The notes below the pieces were generated by a model. The model had not been told where the DNA came from and made no database searches. It saw only the letters and a list, made by a program, of their open reading frames with translations. Of a DNA stretch of 64,000 nucleotides, positions 37,283 to 47,800 are shown piece by piece. Each line of letters begins with the position of its first letter. Within the stretch, counting starts at the first letter, position 1. This stretch comes from Parietichytrium sp. I65-24A (Eukaryota; Sar; Bigyra; Thraustochytrida; Thraustochytriidae). The translations under genes were made by a program, and so were the position numbers. The stretch lies in contig BLSF01000001.1 of NCBI GenBank assembly GCA_012862575.1, positions 744,001 through 808,000 on the forward strand, in the 5' to 3' direction.

Positions 37283-38818
37283 TCTCCCTGTTCGAAACGC
37301 CGAGCTAGCTCTCGTGCTTGTCGTCTGCGTCCTCGAGATTCTCGAGATTGAGGTTGTGGGAATTGTGGGAGGTCAGGCATGGTCAGGCTGGCTGCGAGGG
37401 AACGGGACAGTCTCCCACAGTCGATATAGAGTTGTTGGTAGCTGGCGCTGCAATCGACCGCCTTCAACTTTGACGAGCTCTTCAGAACATGTTTTTCACA
37501 GTCTATGTTCATTCATTGACGTAGATTTTTCCGTTCTGCATTCGGCGTAATAATAGATATCAGATATTTCAGATATCCTCAATGGTCGCAGCAGCAGCGT
37601 CGCTTCTATCGTGTCGTTTCTTTCATGATTGCTCTCTCTCTCTCTCTGCAATGCGTTATGTCATTCGTGTTTCGTTATTTGGTGTGGCTCTCAGAACCTT
37701 ATCTCTCATCTCACCCCTCGTTTACTGAAACCCTAGCGATTTGAGTACTCGAAGTTTTGGCTCGCTCGCTCGCATGCACGCACGAGGTGCGCACTAGAGT
37801 AACGCATGAAGGCGATTAGCAAAAAGTATCTACCACGAATTTTAGAAGCCTCGCCATGGCGAGAGAGAGTGTGCGAATAAAGCTCGCAACTCCTACAGAC
37901 TCAGTCTGGATATGTCTGGATTGTTAAGTTGTGTTTCGTTTTGATTCGAGCAAACCGTTGATTGTGCAAGTGAAGCCACGAAGTGCAGCGTAAACAAACC
38001 CTATCGGAAGGTGGGGGTGTTGATTGTGCTCACCACTGGCAGCCTGAGCCTTTCTGATGCCTTTGTGATTCAACGATTCCGGAGCCGAAATCGCGAGATG
38101 GAGTTCTCTTGAGTTCTCGCACGATCAACAGTATATTGAAAGACGAAAGTCGATTCAATTGCATGCCGGACAAAGATGAAGCCTTTTTGGCAAACGCAAA
38201 AAAGTTGTTGATTTCTTTAGTCATCAGAAGCCGTACATCTGATTTATCTCTTTGGCGAGCGTTCGTGGATTTTCACGGAGAATTGATTGTGAGTGCACGT
38301 CAAGAGTAAATTGATGTGCTTGCGGAGGAAAGGGAGAATGCAATGTCAGAAAACCATGTTGAGATTTGATTGGTTTCGTTCGTAGTACTAGTACACATCG
38401 CAAAATTTTTACCTTTCAGACAGCATTCGTGAATGTTTTGGAGGTTGTTTGCTTAACTTGCCTCAGTGCGAGTTCTCCAAGGTTTGCGTTTCTGAATTTG
38501 TCAAAGATATCACGCAAGCATGCGACATTCATGCAAGAGTGATTTGACCATAGGAGACTCTTCGTATCGCCAAGCTAGGATTTTTCAAAAAGTGGCGAAC
38601 TCGACCGTCCGGATCGACATCAAACTGTCGGATGTATTTCACCAAGAGAGATTTGCAAAACCTTTCGAAAACGGATGGATCCTGGGCGATTTAACCCAGA
38701 CGAAGTCATTTTAAAGCCTCGAAATCTAGCCTCAGCTTGGATTGGTATTCTCTGTGAGTTTTGCATTACTGTTTCTGTTCCCATGTACAGACCATTAAAT
38801 TAAATGTTCACGTTTGAT
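37283..38818. other. Spacer between CH-domain gene and Ppx/GppA gene
   Basis: 1.5 kb without a supported gene. It contains a short CT run (37631-37648) and the second copy of the 44-bp dispersed repeat (37974-38017). Short ATG frames at 38109-38309 and 38520-38714 have no recognisable features. Confidence 0.5.
37974..38017 (+). repeat. 44-bp dispersed repeat, copy 2
   Basis: Matches 195-238 at 42 of 44 positions, same orientation, about 37.8 kb away. The bases beyond the 44-bp block are not alike in order, though ACTGGCAGCC, which precedes copy 1, recurs just after copy 2 at about 38034. Confidence 0.85.
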
Positions 38819-39883
38819 TTACCTATGTTGCTGCCAATCATCAGGTTGCTGGCTGCTATTGTGCGCAAGTACGCCGAGGCAGCTTCCAGTGGAGGAGAAG
38901 TATTCAAATTGGGCGATGTTCAAGAAACCCATGACAGTATGCACCAAGCATAGCTTTGGAATGACCATGTCTGTTTGCAGCTCTGATGGGAATCCTGCCT
39001 GAGCTATCGCTAGATCATCTTTGTTGAGCAGAGCTTGTAGGGCAGCCCCAAGTTGGTCCTGAGAAATTACGGCCCCAGCGCTGTCATTCGCTTGATTAGC
39101 ATATCCAGAGTATTCTAAAGCTATGCGGCAGATGTTGAACGCACTGGTACTGCCACCGATTGCAACAATCCTACTTTCTTGAAGCCGTTTGCTGAAATCT
39201 TCGATGCTTTCACTCGAAGAGGACAAGATCGGTTTAATAAAGTTCTCCAGCGCGCCCACGTCTTCTTTCGAAACGGGGTTTGGAGAGATTCTCGAAGAGA
39301 AGTCTTTTCCCTGAATTCGCACGAGGGCAGCTGTTACTGACGATGAGCCGAGCGGTCCTTTAAAGACCGTGCAACCGCGGTCAAATGCTATTTGAAAAGA
39401 AGCGCCTCCACTATCCCAGCTCGCAACATTTGGGGAGTCGATTTCCTCTCGGGACAAGGCGATTGCCGTCGCAAACCCAATCTGCCCTTCCTCCTGCTGT
39501 GAAACGAGCCTAATCGCTATTCCATGCTCGCGCGACATCCGTTCTAAAAACGCAGACCCATTCTTTGCAGTGCGAAACACTTGCGTCCCAATCCCGCCGA
39601 TCGAGCTGGCCCCGAGCTCCAACGCCTTGCGCTTGTACCCAAGCAACACGTTCTCGCATTTTTGCAGCACCCCGTCGCTGAGCATTCCCTCTCCTCCATG
39701 CTCCAGGTCGTGCTGCAGAAGCACTTCGCTCTCTTGCTCAAAGAGGGTCTCTTCCAGCTGAAACCCTTTTTCCGCGCTGCAAGACGCCTTACACACCAGC
39801 GCTTTGGTCGCCCCGCTCCCCACGTCCACCGCCGCATAGATCATCCTTTGCTCCACCCCGCGAACCGCCGCAGCCCGTAGCAT
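38819..39883 (-). CDS. Ppx/GppA-family phosphatase (exopolyphosphatase-like)
   Basis: 354 residues with the actin/Hsp70-like ATPase fold of exopolyphosphatase and pppGpp phosphatase. The phosphate-1 loop is AAVDVGSGATKALV, followed by the IGTQVFRTAKNG motif, SQQEEGQIGF (the conserved S-x-E-E-E region), the phosphate-2 loop SWDSGGASFQIAF and a late AIGGSTSAFN adenosine-type motif. These enzymes hydrolyse polyphosphate or related phosphoanhydrides. The substrate here is not decided by sequence. The second loop has WDSGGAS in place of the usual DIGGGS. A start at the second Met (MIYAAVDVGS) would also keep the fold, and no targeting signal is obvious. The 3' end lies beside a spacer, and the gene diverges from the RCC1-BTB gene. 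Confidence 0.85.
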   Translation of the reverse strand: MLRAAAVRGVEQRMIYAAVDVGSGATKALVCKASCSAEKGFQLEETLFEQESEVLLQHDLEHGGEGMLSDGVLQKCENVLLGYKRKALELGASSIGGIGTQVFRTAKNGSAFLERMSREHGIAIRLVSQQEEGQIGFATAIALSREEIDSPNVASWDSGGASFQIAFDRGCTVFKGPLGSSSVTAALVRIQGKDFSSRISPNPVSKEDVGALENFIKPILSSSSESIEDFSKRLQESRIVAIGGSTSAFNICRIALEYSGYANQANDSAGAVISQDQLGAALQALLNKDDLAIAQAGFPSELQTDMVIPKLCLVHTVMGFLNIAQFEYFSSTGSCLGVLAHNSSQQPDDWQQHR

Positions 39884-40099
39884 GCCAAAGCCGCCTTGCC
39901 AACAAATCAGTCACGCGCGTATCTCCGCACAAGGGTGTCGAAGATCTGTATTTGAACAGAGCTCGCAATCAAAGGCTCCTCGCTGCTGGTCCTGCTGCTG
40001 GTGTGCGCCGCTGAGGGTTTCGCGGTTGGCCAGGTGAGCCAGGTGGGGTCTGCTATCCTACACACACTTCGAAATGTCAATGCTGACGGTGCGAACTGT

Positions 40100-40116
40100 G
40101 TACTCACTGTCAGTAC
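40100..40116 (+). promoter_or_regulatory. 17-bp near-palindromic motif, copy 1
   Basis: GTACTCACTGTCAGTAC. The dyad GTACTnACnGTnAGTAC is symmetric. Lies 217 bases upstream of the Ppx/GppA start codon. Confidence 0.55.
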
Positions 40117-40155
40117 TCACCGTGTCAATTGCAGTGCCAGTAGCGGTACGCACGT

Positions 40156-40172
40156 GTACTCACAGTCAGTAC
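40156..40172 (+). promoter_or_regulatory. 17-bp near-palindromic motif, copy 2
   Basis: GTACTCACAGTCAGTAC, one base different from copy 1 and 56 bases away, in the same divergent spacer. Confidence 0.55.
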
Positions 40173-41400
40173 CCCTTGAAGCTCGAGACATAAAACAAGA
40201 AGTTCACGCCTCACTCATTGGACAACACTGCCTCTCACCAGGGCCAAACAACGATGGTGTCTCTCATTCGCCCTCCCTCATCGCTGCTTTGTTTGCGCAA
40301 TTCGGGTGTTTCCAGCACGACAGTGCAGAGCAAGTTTAAGAATTCAGAACACAGACTTTTCGGTTCTGAATAATCCTGACAGTGAATGAAGATCTTCGCA
40401 AATGTGGGTGGCACGGTTTGTTCTTGCCGTTACTCGAGAGTACACGAAAGTCTCAAAAGTCTTGAATTTTATGTTTGTTCTTTCACGACAAGGCACCGAG
40501 AGACATCGAGGGTAAGTTTATCGAGAGACTCTCCTCTCCTGCGTCTTGCGGTTGCGTATTCCTCATTTTCGTGTCTTTCGCCTTCCTCGCTCCCGTATTA
40601 GTGACACCTGGACTCGTGACGACCATTTTGGAGCTCTTGGGATGAAGTACCGTACCAGTACTCGAACAATTTAAACAGTTCATCAAAACAATTGATTTCC
40701 ATTGATTCACTTCAAGAACGAAACCTCGAAACCGTTAGCCCGGCCGGGGGAAACCGCGCAGAGGAGTTGTGCGTTGCGGAGGTTTGCTTCACTCCACGTT
40801 GGACTGTCTGCGCCTTCGCAGAGCCACCGAGTAGATAGAGAGCCTGAGGCCCAATTCTGCCTATAACACACTGCCCATTCATCTATCGCGTCATCGCGTT
40901 CAAATGCTCCCACAACTGCACAACTGTCTGCTTAGGAGTGCGAGCTTCGGCAAGGCGGTAGGCGTATTGAGTACCACCAGTATTCGTTGCCTCCACTTTC
41001 GTTGTGGTGAAAAAATTAACAGTTTGTCCATTCTTTCTTGCTTTCTTCAATGTCCAAAGTTTGAGTGGAGACAAGATTGCTGTGCTGCAATTACTCTAAA
41101 ACAAACCGCAAACACGCTCTCTAGGATAGCTAGATCTATTGCACAAGGTGAGAATTGGAAGAAAATTCAGAATTCACAGAACAGATCTCAAAATCCACTG
41201 TCAATTCGATGTTCACGATCTTCACGGTTATGTATCTGGTTAATCTGGTTCTGCGGAAATGTACTCAGTCACCATCCTACTAATAGCTCCTCCAATATTC
41301 TCGACGCCTTAGCTCTTCTGATAGCTACGCCCCCAACAGTCCCGGTCACTCGTAAGCCTCAGCTTAGCACAGAGGTGAAATCCGTGGCATGTGAGTTACT

Positions 41401-41415
41401 TACTGTCAGTGAGTA
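41401..41415 (-). promoter_or_regulatory. 17-bp motif, copy on minus strand
   Basis: The minus strand reads TACTCACTGACAGTA, 14 of 15 bases as in the 40100 copy. Lies about 325 bases upstream of the RCC1-BTB start codon. Confidence 0.45.
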
Positions 41416-41517
41416 GACGGGCTTACCTAGACTGGGAACAACTGACACCTTGTCTGGTAAGAGATACAATTCAACCCAGAAGTTAGAATTGTTAGAATTT
41501 GGAATTGCACAGACCCA

Positions 41518-41551
41518 GAACACAACACACAACACACAACACACAACACAC
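41518..41551 (+). repeat. AACACAC tandem repeat
   Basis: Four to five units of CACAACA type in the leader region of the RCC1-BTB gene. Confidence 0.85.
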
Positions 41552-41622
41552 CGCGCGCTCACACGGGAGAAGCGGAAAAGCAGAGAAGGGGCACGGACTG
41601 CGAGGCAGCGAAACTGAATTTT

Positions 41623-41703
41623 GGGAAGTTTGGGAAGTTTGGGAAGTTTGGGAATTTTGGGAAGTTTGGGAAGTTTGGGAAGTTTGGGAAGTTTGGGAAG
41701 CTT
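41623..41703 (+). repeat. 9-bp minisatellite (GGGAAGTTT), 9 units
   Basis: Nine units of GGGAAGTTT, one variant unit (GGGAATTTT) and a variant last one, end 35 bases before the ATG of the RCC1-BTB gene. The unit length is a multiple of three and the frame in line with the gene reads Trp-Glu-Val, so changes in copy number would not shift frame if translation began further upstream. Confidence 0.95.
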
Positions 41704-41738
41704 GTGCAGGTGGCCACGGGCCGAGGAGGTTAGCGGGA

Positions 41739-43588
41739 ATGCCGAGCCAGCAGGAGCGAGAGGACGGAGTGCGCCGCGAAGAACGGATTGACATGGATGA
41801 CCTCGATGGCGTGGATCTGATCAGCTGGGGACAGAATGCGTATGGCGAACTGGCGCACGGGGACGTGGCAGAGAGGTCCCGGCCGGAAGTGGTCAAGTTT
41901 TTTAAGCAACGAAGGCTCGTGCTCAAGCAGGTGGTCGCTGGGAACGAGCATACGGCTATTTTGACGGATGATGGCAACGTTTATTGCTGCGGGTACAATG
42001 ACAGCGGCCAGTGCGGTGTGGGGCATAGCTCACGCGTGCACTCCATGCAGATCGTTGAAGCACTCGAAGGAAAAAACGTCGTGCAGATCTATAGCGCGAA
42101 TGGCTGTGAACACATCTTGGCAGTGACGGAGGATGGGGCAGTTTACGCTTGGGGATACAACAGTCGCGGTCAGCTTGGAATCGCCGTTACCACACACACG
42201 AATGTGCCACGCCAGATTGACTCTCTCAGCACCAAGCAAGTTGTCAAGGTCGCCTGCTCTTATTACCACTCGCTCCTCAGCACCAGTGAGGACGAGTGCT
42301 ACTCTTTCGGGCGGAACGACTATGGGCAACTTGGCCTAGGGAGTAACACCGACTTCTTTTTGCCGGAGCGGATCAACGGCCTCCCACAAGGAATGGTGTT
42401 GAGCATCGCTTGCGGCCAGTATCACTCCGTTTTCTCCATTCACGGCTCCGGAGTTTTCAGCTGCGGGAAGAACGACTACGGCCAGTTGGGACTTCCCGGC
42501 AGCGAGCCTCGCATGCTTCCATCCTCTATCAGCGCGCCGCTCGACGCTACAACAGGAAATACCGTGACAAGTCTTTCTTGCGGCTACTATCACACCATCG
42601 CGCTCGTCGACTCTGGAGCTGTGTACTCGTGGGGTCGTAATGACCATGGGCAACTGGGTCACGGCAACAAAGAGAGTCTCAATCGCCCGACTTGCATCCT
42701 TGGCCTTCCTTCTCCCGCCACAGGCATTTCGAGCGGCTGCTATCACACTTTGATTTTGCTGGAAGACGGCACTGTGTTTGCCCAAGGGCGAAACAACCAT
42801 GTAAGTTGATTCCCGTCTCCTTTGTCTCGTTTGGTGTATTTCTCACGAAGTCATTTCTTGAAAATCTGTTGGTTGTGCAGGGGCAACTGGGAAACAGTCA
42901 CCCAGACGATTCACTCACCCCGAAACGTGTGGAGGCTCTTACTTCACATAAAGTTATTTCGATTGCAGCTGGATTCTATCACTCTTTGTGCCTCACGGAA
43001 GCTCCAGACTCGTGCCCGAGACTACCCAGCTCAACTCTGAGCGCTGATCTGAAAATCCTTCTAAATAACAGCAAGAGGAGCGATGTTGAATTTATGGTGG
43101 AGGGAAAACCTATCTATGCGCACCGCTGTATTATCATTGCACGATGCGAGCCGCTCGCTAAGATGCTCGAAGGGCCGATGCGCGAAAGCTGTGAAAAAGT
43201 GATCCCTCTTCCAGGACTCCAGTACAACGTGGTTCTCGGCTTGCTAGAGTTTTTGTATACCGATACTGTGGAGAAGCTGGACCCGGCACAAGTTGACATC
43301 AATTACGCTCTTGATCTGCTTGCCTTGGCAGATCAGTATCTTGTCGAGCGACTCAAGCGGCTGTGCGAAGTTGCCATCCAAACCTCGATCAACGTGGATA
43401 ATGTCGCTGAAATGTTCAAGACCGCGGACGAAAGGCAGGCTGTCGGGCTGAGAAGGCGCTGCTTTGAGTACATCTTGAAGAATTTCGGCAAGGTCATCGG
43501 AAGTGAAGGGTTCTCAAATCTTCCTCGCTGGCTTTTAAAAGAAATCTGCGATTGCGTTTCGGAGAAGGGAGTGACTGTGCGACCTTGA
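41739..43588 (+). CDS. RCC1-repeat and BTB-domain protein (RCBTB-like, 2 exons)
   Basis: Exon 1 is 41739-42800 and exon 2 is 42881-43588, joined across an 80-nt intron (GTAAGT...TGTGCAG), giving 589 residues. Exon 1 encodes RCC1 repeats of a seven-bladed propeller with cores such as LISWGQNAYGELAHGD, VYAWGYNSRGQLGI, CYSFGRNDYGQLGLG and VYSWGRNDHGQLGHGN. The splice restores RNNHGQLGNS. Exon 2 completes the propeller and adds a BTB domain (about 425-530: SDVEFMVEGKPIYAHRCIII, FLYTDTVEKL, ADQYLVERLKRLCE) with a BACK-like tail. This is the order of RCBTB1/2, probable substrate adaptors of CUL3 ubiquitin ligases. Start: first ATG after the 9-bp repeat. The frame upstream is open but repetitive. 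Confidence 0.92.
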
Positions 43589-43631
43589 GCCAGGGGGTTA
43601 TTTCACATAAAAGGTCTTCTTCTCATTTGTA

Positions 43632-43637
43632 AATAAA
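43632..43637 (+). terminator. Polyadenylation signal AATAAA of the RCC1-BTB gene
   Basis: AATAAA lies about 44 bases after the stop codon. Confidence 0.5.
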
Positions 43638-43955
43638 TACTTTTCCAGTTCCCACTTGCACTATTCTTACACACTGTTCAGCATTTTCTTGTTCTTTGTT
43701 TTTCTCGTTCTTACACAGTTGATTCCTTATTACAATGTACTAAATAGTACTACGAACGGTAATTTTCACATTCATTCTCAATGAACAATCACTGTTGATG
43801 TTCAATGAAGAAAGAACACATGATTTGCAGGGATTGTTGACTCTGCCAAGAGCGCGTAAACCGCGTGCTCGAGTACTGCCCTGAATACAGCGGAGCAGGG
43901 CTGACACGGCAGTGAGTAGAAAAGCTAGCCAAGGACCGGATGAGCAGCAGCAAAC

Positions 43956-44795
43956 ATGCCTCTCAGCGAAGCGGCTGACAACGTGGTGAAAGAGTACCTG
44001 CGCCATGAAGGCCTTGCGGACACCCTGGAGTGCTTTTCTGCTGAAAGGTTAGCTCGAATGTTTGATGCACAAAACACGCGAAAACTTGCTGGGAAAGCAG
44101 GCACAGAGTCCAAAGATGCTATTTGCGGTGCAGACGATGATGGCGAGAACAAACTAGACTTCACCAAACGGCAAGTCCAAGAGGCGGAGCTGTGGGAGGC
44201 GCTAGAGAGCAACAACCTCCACCGCTTCTTCGACTCTTGGAACGGATTCCAGGCGCGGAAAGATCTTGAGCGTTCGCTGACAGCGAGAGTGGAAACATTA
44301 ACCTTCAATCTCCATCTCCTGTTCTTTGTGCGTTCCCAAGGTGCGGAAGAAGAAAGGTCTTACTTTGAAGCTTTTCTGCACTCTCGAGGCGCAAAAATTG
44401 CAAAGAATGTTCCCCAGATGTATAAGTACTTTGGTCTAGTTCACGACGAGGACCCAGCGAGTAATGACCAGTTCAGCCATCTCTTTAGTGACGAGTGGAA
44501 AGATCAACTGGTGCAGGAACTCTCAGAGGTCCTGAGATACATGGACCTTGGCAAAGATGCGCTGCCGGAGCTCCTCCTATTGATCAAAGAGCGGCAGAAG
44601 TACGAGCAACTATTTCAGGAACGGTTTGAGAAGCAACAGGAGGAATTGGCGAAAGCGCAAGTCGCCGCAGAAAGATCTTTAGCGATCGCAGTCAAATTAT
44701 TAAAAGATATGTCAGAGGAAGTGAAGCTTGAGAGTTCATCTGTCTCAAAACTGAAAGAGCTCTTAGTGAATATAAAAAGAGACTTGAAAAGGTGA
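43956..44795 (+). CDS. LisH protein resembling the N-terminal part of WDR91
   Basis: 279 residues. The start, ADNVVKEYLRHEGLADTLEC, is a LisH motif. The middle, DLERSLTARVETLTFNLHLLF followed by FFVRSQGAEEERSYFEAF, and NDQFSHLFSDEWKDQLVQEL match the helical N-terminal region of WDR91. There a LisH and following helices come before a WD40 propeller. The protein here ends after a coiled coil (EERFEKQQEELAKAQVAAERSL-like, about 225-275) and lacks any WD40 repeats. In animals WDR91 limits PI3-kinase activity and serves endosome-to-lysosome conversion. A half-length relative could work with a separate propeller. The 3' end lies 66 bases from the convergent K+ channel gene. Confidence 0.78.
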   Translation: MPLSEAADNVVKEYLRHEGLADTLECFSAERLARMFDAQNTRKLAGKAGTESKDAICGADDDGENKLDFTKRQVQEAELWEALESNNLHRFFDSWNGFQARKDLERSLTARVETLTFNLHLLFFVRSQGAEEERSYFEAFLHSRGAKIAKNVPQMYKYFGLVHDEDPASNDQFSHLFSDEWKDQLVQELSEVLRYMDLGKDALPELLLLIKERQKYEQLFQERFEKQQEELAKAQVAAERSLAIAVKLLKDMSEEVKLESSSVSKLKELLVNIKRDLKR

Positions 44796-44861
44796 CAATA
44801 TAATACTACATTTGCAGCTAAGACAATAATCGTCTCATTCATCTCGATCTTCGTCTTTCTA

Positions 44862-47800
44862 TCATCTTGTGATCTCAACGTCGTGGTCTTCTGGCTGCAT
44901 GGCTTCCAGCATTGTCGTTACTTCGACACTCGCCTTGAGACCAGTAGATGACAATCTCGTACCCGTTCCGAACCGGTCCGCGTTCGGCACGAATGGGTCC
45001 GACACCCCGAAGACTCTTTCTACGATGGACTTTTTGCGGTGTCGAAGATGCAAATTTGACAACTGTCGAACCAGGCCGGGAGCAGGACCGCCAGAGGCGG
45101 CACTTTCTTTCTCCTGAGGCGCCCCAGCGCTGCCCTCTGTGCCCTTTGTCGCTTGAAGGTTCATGGACCCGTTTCGAATAGCAGAGCGAATGCGATCGGC
45201 AAGACCTTTCGATTGCCGTGGCTGTGTAAGACTTTGAAGAACGGGGACGTCAAATTCATGCGGCGCTTTCAGAGACTCAATGTACTCTTCCGGAGACAGC
45301 TGTTTGCAGCCGTCGGGAAGTTCAGCCATGAGTTTCTTCGCAAGGTGCTGTTTGAGCTCAGAAGGCTTTTTGGGAATCTGCATCTTGGCGTCAGGCTTTA
45401 ACTCCAAGTTGTGGTATGCCCAGCGAGCCGTCAAGAGGCGCTCAAATTCGAGCACAATTAGCGTGAGCTCCGTGAGCAGCAGTCCAAAGTCAACTCGCTT
45501 CAAAAGTTTATACTGTCCGGAGGACAAAATTTTTTCCATCCTCTCCAATTTGGAGTCAATGGGATCCAGCAGTGCATACTTGCTAAGATCAAGATCGTCG
45601 TTCATGGTGTCATCGGCGAATCGCTTGCTCTTCATGCCATCATCGTACATTGCAAATGCTCTCTCCAAAACAATTTCGTGCTGCTTTGGCGGCTCCAGAA
45701 TTACCCTGCAGAGCCGGCTGACAAACTCCTCAAAGTTGGGAATTCCATAGTACTGGTCGAGCTGGAAACTCTCCAAAAGCATACAAATCCTTACGCGCGG
45801 CGGACACGCTCCGTTCTTTTGATTCAAATGCTCCTTCAGCTTATCTGTGGCCACAAGTTTCTTCCTGGGATGCATCTTTGCAGACGATTTTGCCAAAGTA
45901 GATTCGTTCTTCCACTCGAGGTTCGTTGCGAGAAGCTCCGCAAGAGGTAGGTACATAGGGAAGCCGCTGTGTAGTTTGAAACCCGAGCTCGAAGAGCTTG
46001 GCGATGCAGAGTTGCTGTTGGTAGAATCCTTCGACTGCCTGCGATGGGGGCTCATTACGCTCATCACGCTTTGCTGCTTGTGCAGAATCGAGTGCTTGTT
46101 TGAGTTCAAAAAGAAGCGCGCAGCGCCTTTTGTCGTCGGAGGCGTTGGAATCCCAAAATCTTCACTATTCGCAAATGATGAGGAAGACTCCTCTTTCATG
46201 TCTGCGTTGTCGCTGAGAAAGATGGAGGATAAAGTGGCCAAGACTGGATTGTACGGAATCGAAGCCACATCCATGGACTCTTTAAACGTCTCGAACCGCA
46301 CCCTGTTGTCCGATTTGAGCTGCTTAACTTTTTCTTCTGTGCTACCAAGCGTCTGGATGGCTTTTGTAACGGAACCAGAAATTGCACCAACCAACCCGAC
46401 CCCAAAGATCATCATGAACATTGCAATAATTCGCCCAACTTGGGATGCCGGAGCATAGTCGCCATATCCCACTGTTGTTACCGTCACCGCAGAAAACCAA
46501 AGGGACTTTGAGAACTCGCCCAGACCTGTAGGGTGCTCGAGAATTTCCACCTGCATGATAAGCGCAGAGCACATCAAGAGTAAGACAACCAGCAGCCCAG
46601 TCACGAAAATGTTGGGCAAGGTAATGATGAAGTACACGAGCTTGTCCTCCTGAAACATCCGCTTATAGACGCGCAAGATCCGAAAGAGGACAAAGATGCG
46701 TAAGTAAGACGCTACCCCGTAATAGATCCCGGCTCTGTACTCGGGAATGCCAGGCGGCACGGTTACAAGAGCCAGTACTTCGATCCAATGACTGACGAAG
46801 AAGCTTAACAGCTTTTGATCGGTCCAACGGAACTGCTCCACGACATTGAAAAAAAACCAACAAGAGATGTACACGTCAAACCAGCCGTAGGTGTGCCTGG
46901 TGTGTGTATCGATGCGGTTCTCCCCGTATGTAAAGTTGTATGTGAGAGGGAGATAGCCTGTTACAACGCTCATGACTGATAGAATGTCTAGCGTAAATTG
47001 GGTTTGGTCTGCAAAGAAGGAAAGTGTGGGATGTAACTGCTTGAGCATTTTGCGAACAACAGCCTCACAGGCTTTGGCGAAGCTTGGCATGAGCGAATTG
47101 AAGTCGTCCATATTGGACACCATTTGCTGTGCCAATGTCTTTAGACCAATCATCTCGTCGTTGTGCTGCTGAAACTGGAGGAACTCTCCTTTCTTCTCCT
47201 GGATACCAACCATTTGCACCGTTGGGTCGGTGAAAAGCGAGGTAGTTCTAGTCTTTAAAATTTGTGTTGAGCGGTGGCTTCGGGATTGTGTCAGAGGAGA
47301 CACTTTCTTGCTGGTCTCCGGCCCCATAATTTCTTCTTCGTCAAGGTTCTCCAACACATTGACCTCAGAAGGACGGCTAAGGCCAGTAAACCGTCGGCTG
47401 TAGCGAGAGCTCGGGAGTGATAAAATGGACGTCTCAGATATACGCTTTTGAATTCCCGCAGTGAGTAATGGTTTGAGTAGAACCTCTTCTTCCACGATTT
47501 CATACAGAGTGAAGAATGTGAAATAATAGCGTCCCGACGCGACGTTGATGAATATCAACAAGAAAAGAAAGTGTAGCACAAACAAAGTGTACAATACCAC
47601 ATTGTCGGAAGAGCAGGCGTGACTTGCTTCACTGCTAGCGCAACTTCGTCCGCTAAAGTCAATAAGATCCGAGTCGTCCCCAACGCCGTCGTTATCCGAG
47701 TCAAACTGCTCTAGCCCATCCTGTGGAAACTCGTCCTCAATGTCGAGGATCATGTCATTGTCCTTATCGATATCGATGATGGACAAGGTCCCATCCGAGC

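Larger units (their letters stand above)
39884..41738. other. Divergent spacer between Ppx/GppA and RCC1-BTB genes
   Basis: 1.85 kb. Holds two exact-type copies of the 17-bp GTACT motif (40100-40116 and 40156-40172), a third on the other strand at 41401-41415, an AACACAC repeat and a 9-bp minisatellite next to the RCC1-BTB start. A 170-codon ATG frame at 40904-41416 has a Ser/Cys-rich composition unlike the genes here, and I do not call it. Confidence 0.55.

Noticed and set aside
40904-41416. 170-codon ATG-initiated frame on the plus strand
   Set aside because: Ser/Cys-rich, low in Asp and Glu, no motif or family likeness; it overlaps a motif-bearing promoter region. Looks like chance.
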